Shown piece by piece: positions 4,188 to 7,003 of a stretch of DNA of 7,003 bases (the stretch's first letter is position 1; each line of letters starts with the position of its first letter). Position numbers and translations under genes: made by a program. Source of the stretch: Nitrososphaerota archaeon (lineage in GTDB: Archaea > Thermoproteota > Bathyarchaeia > Bathyarchaeales > Bathycorpusculaceae). The stretch lies in assembly GCA_031260365.1 (NCBI GenBank), contig JAIRJY010000147.1, positions 1 through 7,003 of the forward strand, written 5' to 3'. A model generated the notes under the pieces. It had not been told where the DNA came from and did not search any database. It saw nothing but the letters and a program-made list of their open reading frames with translations.

Positions 4188-7003
4188 GCCAAACAAAGCA
4201 AGTTGAGGAAAAATGGTTAGCTCTGTGGGAAGCTGCTCACATATTTGAAGCTGACCCTGATCCAGCTAGACAAAAAATTATGGTGACTTTTCCGTTTCCG
4301 TATATGAATGGACCGCTTCATGTAGGTCACGCTTTTTCAGCATCTAGAGTTGATGTGTATGCTCGTTTTAAGCGTATGCAGGGTTATAATGTGCTTTGGC
4401 CTTGGTCGTGGCATTGGACCGGGCAGCCTTTACTTGGTGCTAGTCAGAGAATCGCTAGGGGTGATCAGGCGTATATACGTGTTCTTAGAGAAGTTGATGG
4501 TGTTCCTGAGGAGCAGCTGCAAAAGTTTGTTGATCCTCAATATATGGCTCAGTATTATACTAATGAGGGTAAAATTGTTGCTAAACGTATAGGTTTTTCA
4601 GTGGATTGGCGTAGGGAGTTTACAACTGTTTGGTCTACTTTTCAAAAGTTTATTGAGTGGCAATATGAAAAATTAAAAGATGAGGGATATGTTACGCGTG
4701 GTACTCATCCGGTTGTTTGGTGTCCAAAAGATAAAAGTCCTACGGGAGACCATGATCGTCAAAGTGGGGAAGGCGTGACACCTGAACAGTACACGTTAAT
4801 CAAATACAAGCTTGACGAGAACACTGTTTTGCCAGCGGCGACTTTTCGTCCTGAAACCATTTATGGTATAACAAATCTGTGGATTAATCCAGACGCTACA
4901 TATGTTGAAGCTACTGTTGGTAACGGTGAGAGCTGGGTAATTAGTCAGGAAGCTGCTGAAAAATTAAAGGAGCAAGAAAAAACTGTTATAGTTAATCGTG
5001 TTTTTAAAGGTAGAGAGCTTATTGGTAAAACTTTTGAAAATCCTATATCACATGAAAAGCTTCCAATTCTACCCGGATGGTTTGTTGATACCAAAGTTGC
5101 AACCGGTATAGTTTATAGTGTTCCTGCACATGCACCCTTTGATTGGCTCGCGCTAAAAGATCTTCAACAGAATCCACAGGTTATGGCGGATTTTGGTGTG
5201 GATCCACAAATGGTTTTGCAAATTAAGCCTGTTTCAATAATTAAAGTTGACGGGTTTGGCAGATATCCCGCAGGGGAAATTGTTGAACAAATGGGTATTA
5301 AGGATCAGCATGATCCAAAGGCTGATGTGGCTACTAAAGAGTTGTATAAAAAAGAGTTTCACAATGGTAAACTTGATAGTAACTGTGGAGTTTATGCAGG
5401 TAAATCTATTCGTGAAGTTAAAGACCAGATAACTGCAGATTTTAACAAACTTGGCATAACAGATGTCATGTATGATTTGTCACAACAAGTAGTGTGTCGT
5501 TGCATGACGCAATGCATTGTAAAAATTTTGTCAGATCAATGGTTTTTAAACTATTCAAATGCTAATTGGAAAGAGAAAGCTAAAGAAGTTTTAGCACAAA
5601 TGAAAATTTATCCAGAAACGGCTCGTACCAGCTTTTATGCTACAATTGACTGGTTAAAAGAGTGGGCATGTGCAAGAACAACAGGGTTCGGAACACCTCT
5701 GCCTTGGGGTAACGGTTGGATAATTGAAACCTTAAGTGACTCCACTTTGTACATGGCGTTTTACACTATTAATAAGCATATCAATCAAAATAACATATCT
5801 CCAGACGCACTAACGCCAAAAGTTTTTGACTACATATACCATGGCATTGGTGATCAGTCTAAAATTAGTGAAACAACAGGTATAACTACGGAACTGTTAG
5901 AGGCAATGCGCGAAGAATTTCTTTACTGGTACCCATTTGACTTGCGAAACTCTGCTAAAGAATTAGTGCCTAATCATCTCTCTTTTTGCATTTTTCATCA
6001 CGCAGCTCTCTTTCCACCGGAACACTGGCCAAAAAGTATAGGTGTAAATGGCATGTTAATGGTTGAAGGTCAAGGGATGCATAAGAGTAAAGGTAACTTT
6101 ATCACTTTAAAGAGTGCCATTGACAAGTACGGTGCTGATGCTACCCGCTGTGGTTTAATGATAGGCGCGGAAGGCATGGATGACCCGGATTGGCGTGCGG
6201 ATAATGTGTATGATCTTAAAAACAAGTTTGACGCACTCAAAAATTTTGTAAGCAACATAATCAGCATAACAGATAGCAATCAGTCGGATAATACAGTGTT
6301 AGAGCGTTGGTTACAGAGTAAATTGCAGTACCGTATACAGGAAGTTACGGAGAGTCTGGATGGACTTAAAACCCGTACTGCACTTCAAATAGCACTATTT
6401 GAGGTTTGGAATGACATACGCTGGTATATACAAAGAAAAGGCAACCTTAATACAACTACAGCTGTTGATGTTGTACTTGTTGATGCCGTCAAAACATGGT
6501 TGAAACTGCTTGCACCATTTGCACCTTACATGTGCGAAGAATTATGGAGTCAAACAGGCGAGACAGAATTTATAAGTACATCAAAGTGGCCAAAGTTTGA
6601 CGAAAACAAACTAGATTCTGCTGCTGAAGAACAAGAAAACATTGTTACCGACATGTTAACGGATACACAAAATATTCTTAAAGCCACCAAAATTGTGCCT
6701 AAACAGCTCGTGTTCTACACTGCAGCATCATGGAAATGGCAAATATATCTAAAAATTCTAGAGAAAACAAACACAGGTGAAGCTAAAATTTCTGAAATTA
6801 TGAAAGAATTTTCAAACAATTCAGAACTAAAACCCTACATGAAAGACATAGCAACAATTGTGCCTAAAATAATCAAAGCATCAACAAAATTATCTTCAAA
6901 CCGCAAAATAAACATGCTTAAAACTCAAAAAATAGACGAAAAAGAACTCATACAAAACGCGTTAAATTTCCTAAAAGATCGCTTCAACACAAAAGTAACT
7001 GTT
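4184..7003 (+). CDS. leuS: Leucyl-tRNA synthetase, archaeal/eukaryotic type (3' partial)
   Basis: This cytoplasmic class Ia enzyme charges tRNA-Leu with leucine using ATP and hydrolyses mischarged products. The frame is open for 940 codons to the right edge. Archaeal LeuRS is usually about 940-970 residues, so only a short C-terminal tail is likely missing. The Rossmann fold carries the HIGH motif as HVGH (residues 46-49) within PYMNGPLHVGHAFS. The CP1 editing domain is present with its T-rich TFRPET (220-225), and the conserved amino-group-binding aspartate is Asp320 in VPAHAPFD. Other family blocks are WCPK...GDHD, SDQWFLNYS, WACART.GFGTPLPWG and LSDSTLYMAFYTI. The KMSKS loop reads GMHKSKGN (631-638): the first Lys is Gly and the Ser is His, while the second Lys (634) is kept. 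The helical anticodon-binding region follows from about residue 680, then the archaeal C-terminal domain. The start is fixed by an upstream in-frame stop and couples to a 15-codon mini-ORF. The coding strand drifts from G+T-rich to A+C-rich along the gene. Confidence 0.97.
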   Translation, partial: MSQTKQVEEKWLALWEAAHIFEADPDPARQKIMVTFPFPYMNGPLHVGHAFSASRVDVYARFKRMQGYNVLWPWSWHWTGQPLLGASQRIARGDQAYIRVLREVDGVPEEQLQKFVDPQYMAQYYTNEGKIVAKRIGFSVDWRREFTTVWSTFQKFIEWQYEKLKDEGYVTRGTHPVVWCPKDKSPTGDHDRQSGEGVTPEQYTLIKYKLDENTVLPAATFRPETIYGITNLWINPDATYVEATVGNGESWVISQEAAEKLKEQEKTVIVNRVFKGRELIGKTFENPISHEKLPILPGWFVDTKVATGIVYSVPAHAPFDWLALKDLQQNPQVMADFGVDPQMVLQIKPVSIIKVDGFGRYPAGEIVEQMGIKDQHDPKADVATKELYKKEFHNGKLDSNCGVYAGKSIREVKDQITADFNKLGITDVMYDLSQQVVCRCMTQCIVKILSDQWFLNYSNANWKEKAKEVLAQMKIYPETARTSFYATIDWLKEWACARTTGFGTPLPWGNGWIIETLSDSTLYMAFYTINKHINQNNISPDALTPKVFDYIYHGIGDQSKISETTGITTELLEAMREEFLYWYPFDLRNSAKELVPNHLSFCIFHHAALFPPEHWPKSIGVNGMLMVEGQGMHKSKGNFITLKSAIDKYGADATRCGLMIGAEGMDDPDWRADNVYDLKNKFDALKNFVSNIISITDSNQSDNTVLERWLQSKLQYRIQEVTESLDGLKTRTALQIALFEVWNDIRWYIQRKGNLNTTTAVDVVLVDAVKTWLKLLAPFAPYMCEELWSQTGETEFISTSKWPKFDENKLDSAAEEQENIVTDMLTDTQNILKATKIVPKQLVFYTAASWKWQIYLKILEKTNTGEAKISEIMKEFSNNSELKPYMKDIATIVPKIIKASTKLSSNRKINMLKTQKIDEKELIQNALNFLKDRFNTKVTV

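Noticed and set aside
6062..6097. KMSKS change as evidence that LeuRS is a pseudogene
   Set aside because: The frame is open for 940 codons, the HIGH motif, editing aspartate and second KMSKS lysine are intact, so a functional variant is much more likely.
4350..6279. Short alternative-frame and antisense ORFs inside LeuRS
   Set aside because: LeuRS is continuous and conserved on the + strand throughout; these are overlaps without motifs or start signals.

Overview
The window looks like a piece of an archaeal chromosome of moderate to low GC. The leucyl-tRNA synthetase is of the archaeal/eukaryotic type. The recombinase is a zinc-ribbon tyrosine integrase of the kind common in uncultured TACK archaea, and the upstream regions carry BRE/TATA-like boxes instead of bacterial -35/-10 pairs. 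A Bathyarchaeia-like lineage is my best guess, from the style of the LeuRS and integrase. That placement is recalled from general knowledge and has not been tested.

Layout, left to right, with all confident genes on the + strand. Positions 1-1136 hold the 3' part of a zinc-ribbon tyrosine recombinase, with its start off the left edge. Positions 1238-1615 hold a 125-residue helical protein I do not recognise, behind a short region with two tandem TATA-like repeats. Positions 1791-3440 hold a 14-segment membrane flippase of the polysaccharide exporter/MATE-like class, behind a good TATA box. Positions 3441-4139 form a gap of about 700 bases with no long gene and no tRNA. It contains a candidate folded RNA (about 3598-3783), a 34-codon reading frame with the best Shine-Dalgarno in the window, U-rich tracts and two TATA-like boxes. 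Positions 4140-4187 hold a 15-codon mini-ORF that overlaps the next start codon as ATGA. Positions 4184-7003 hold leucyl-tRNA synthetase, open at the right edge and probably lacking only a short C-terminal tail.

The genes do not form an obvious pathway. The flippase and LeuRS are housekeeping-type genes, each probably transcribed from its own promoter. The integrase points to a present or past integrated element to the left, but no attachment site or tRNA target is visible here.

The observations most worth a second look are these: (1) the structured intergenic region, where a hairpin holds a strong Shine-Dalgarno in its loop and the start codon in its stem; (2) the mini-ORF coupled to LeuRS; (3) a repeated sawtooth in base composition, with coding strands G+T-rich at gene starts and A+C-rich at gene ends; and (4) an altered KMSKS signature in LeuRS. 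I did not find a clear defence, CRISPR or other multi-gene accessory system.
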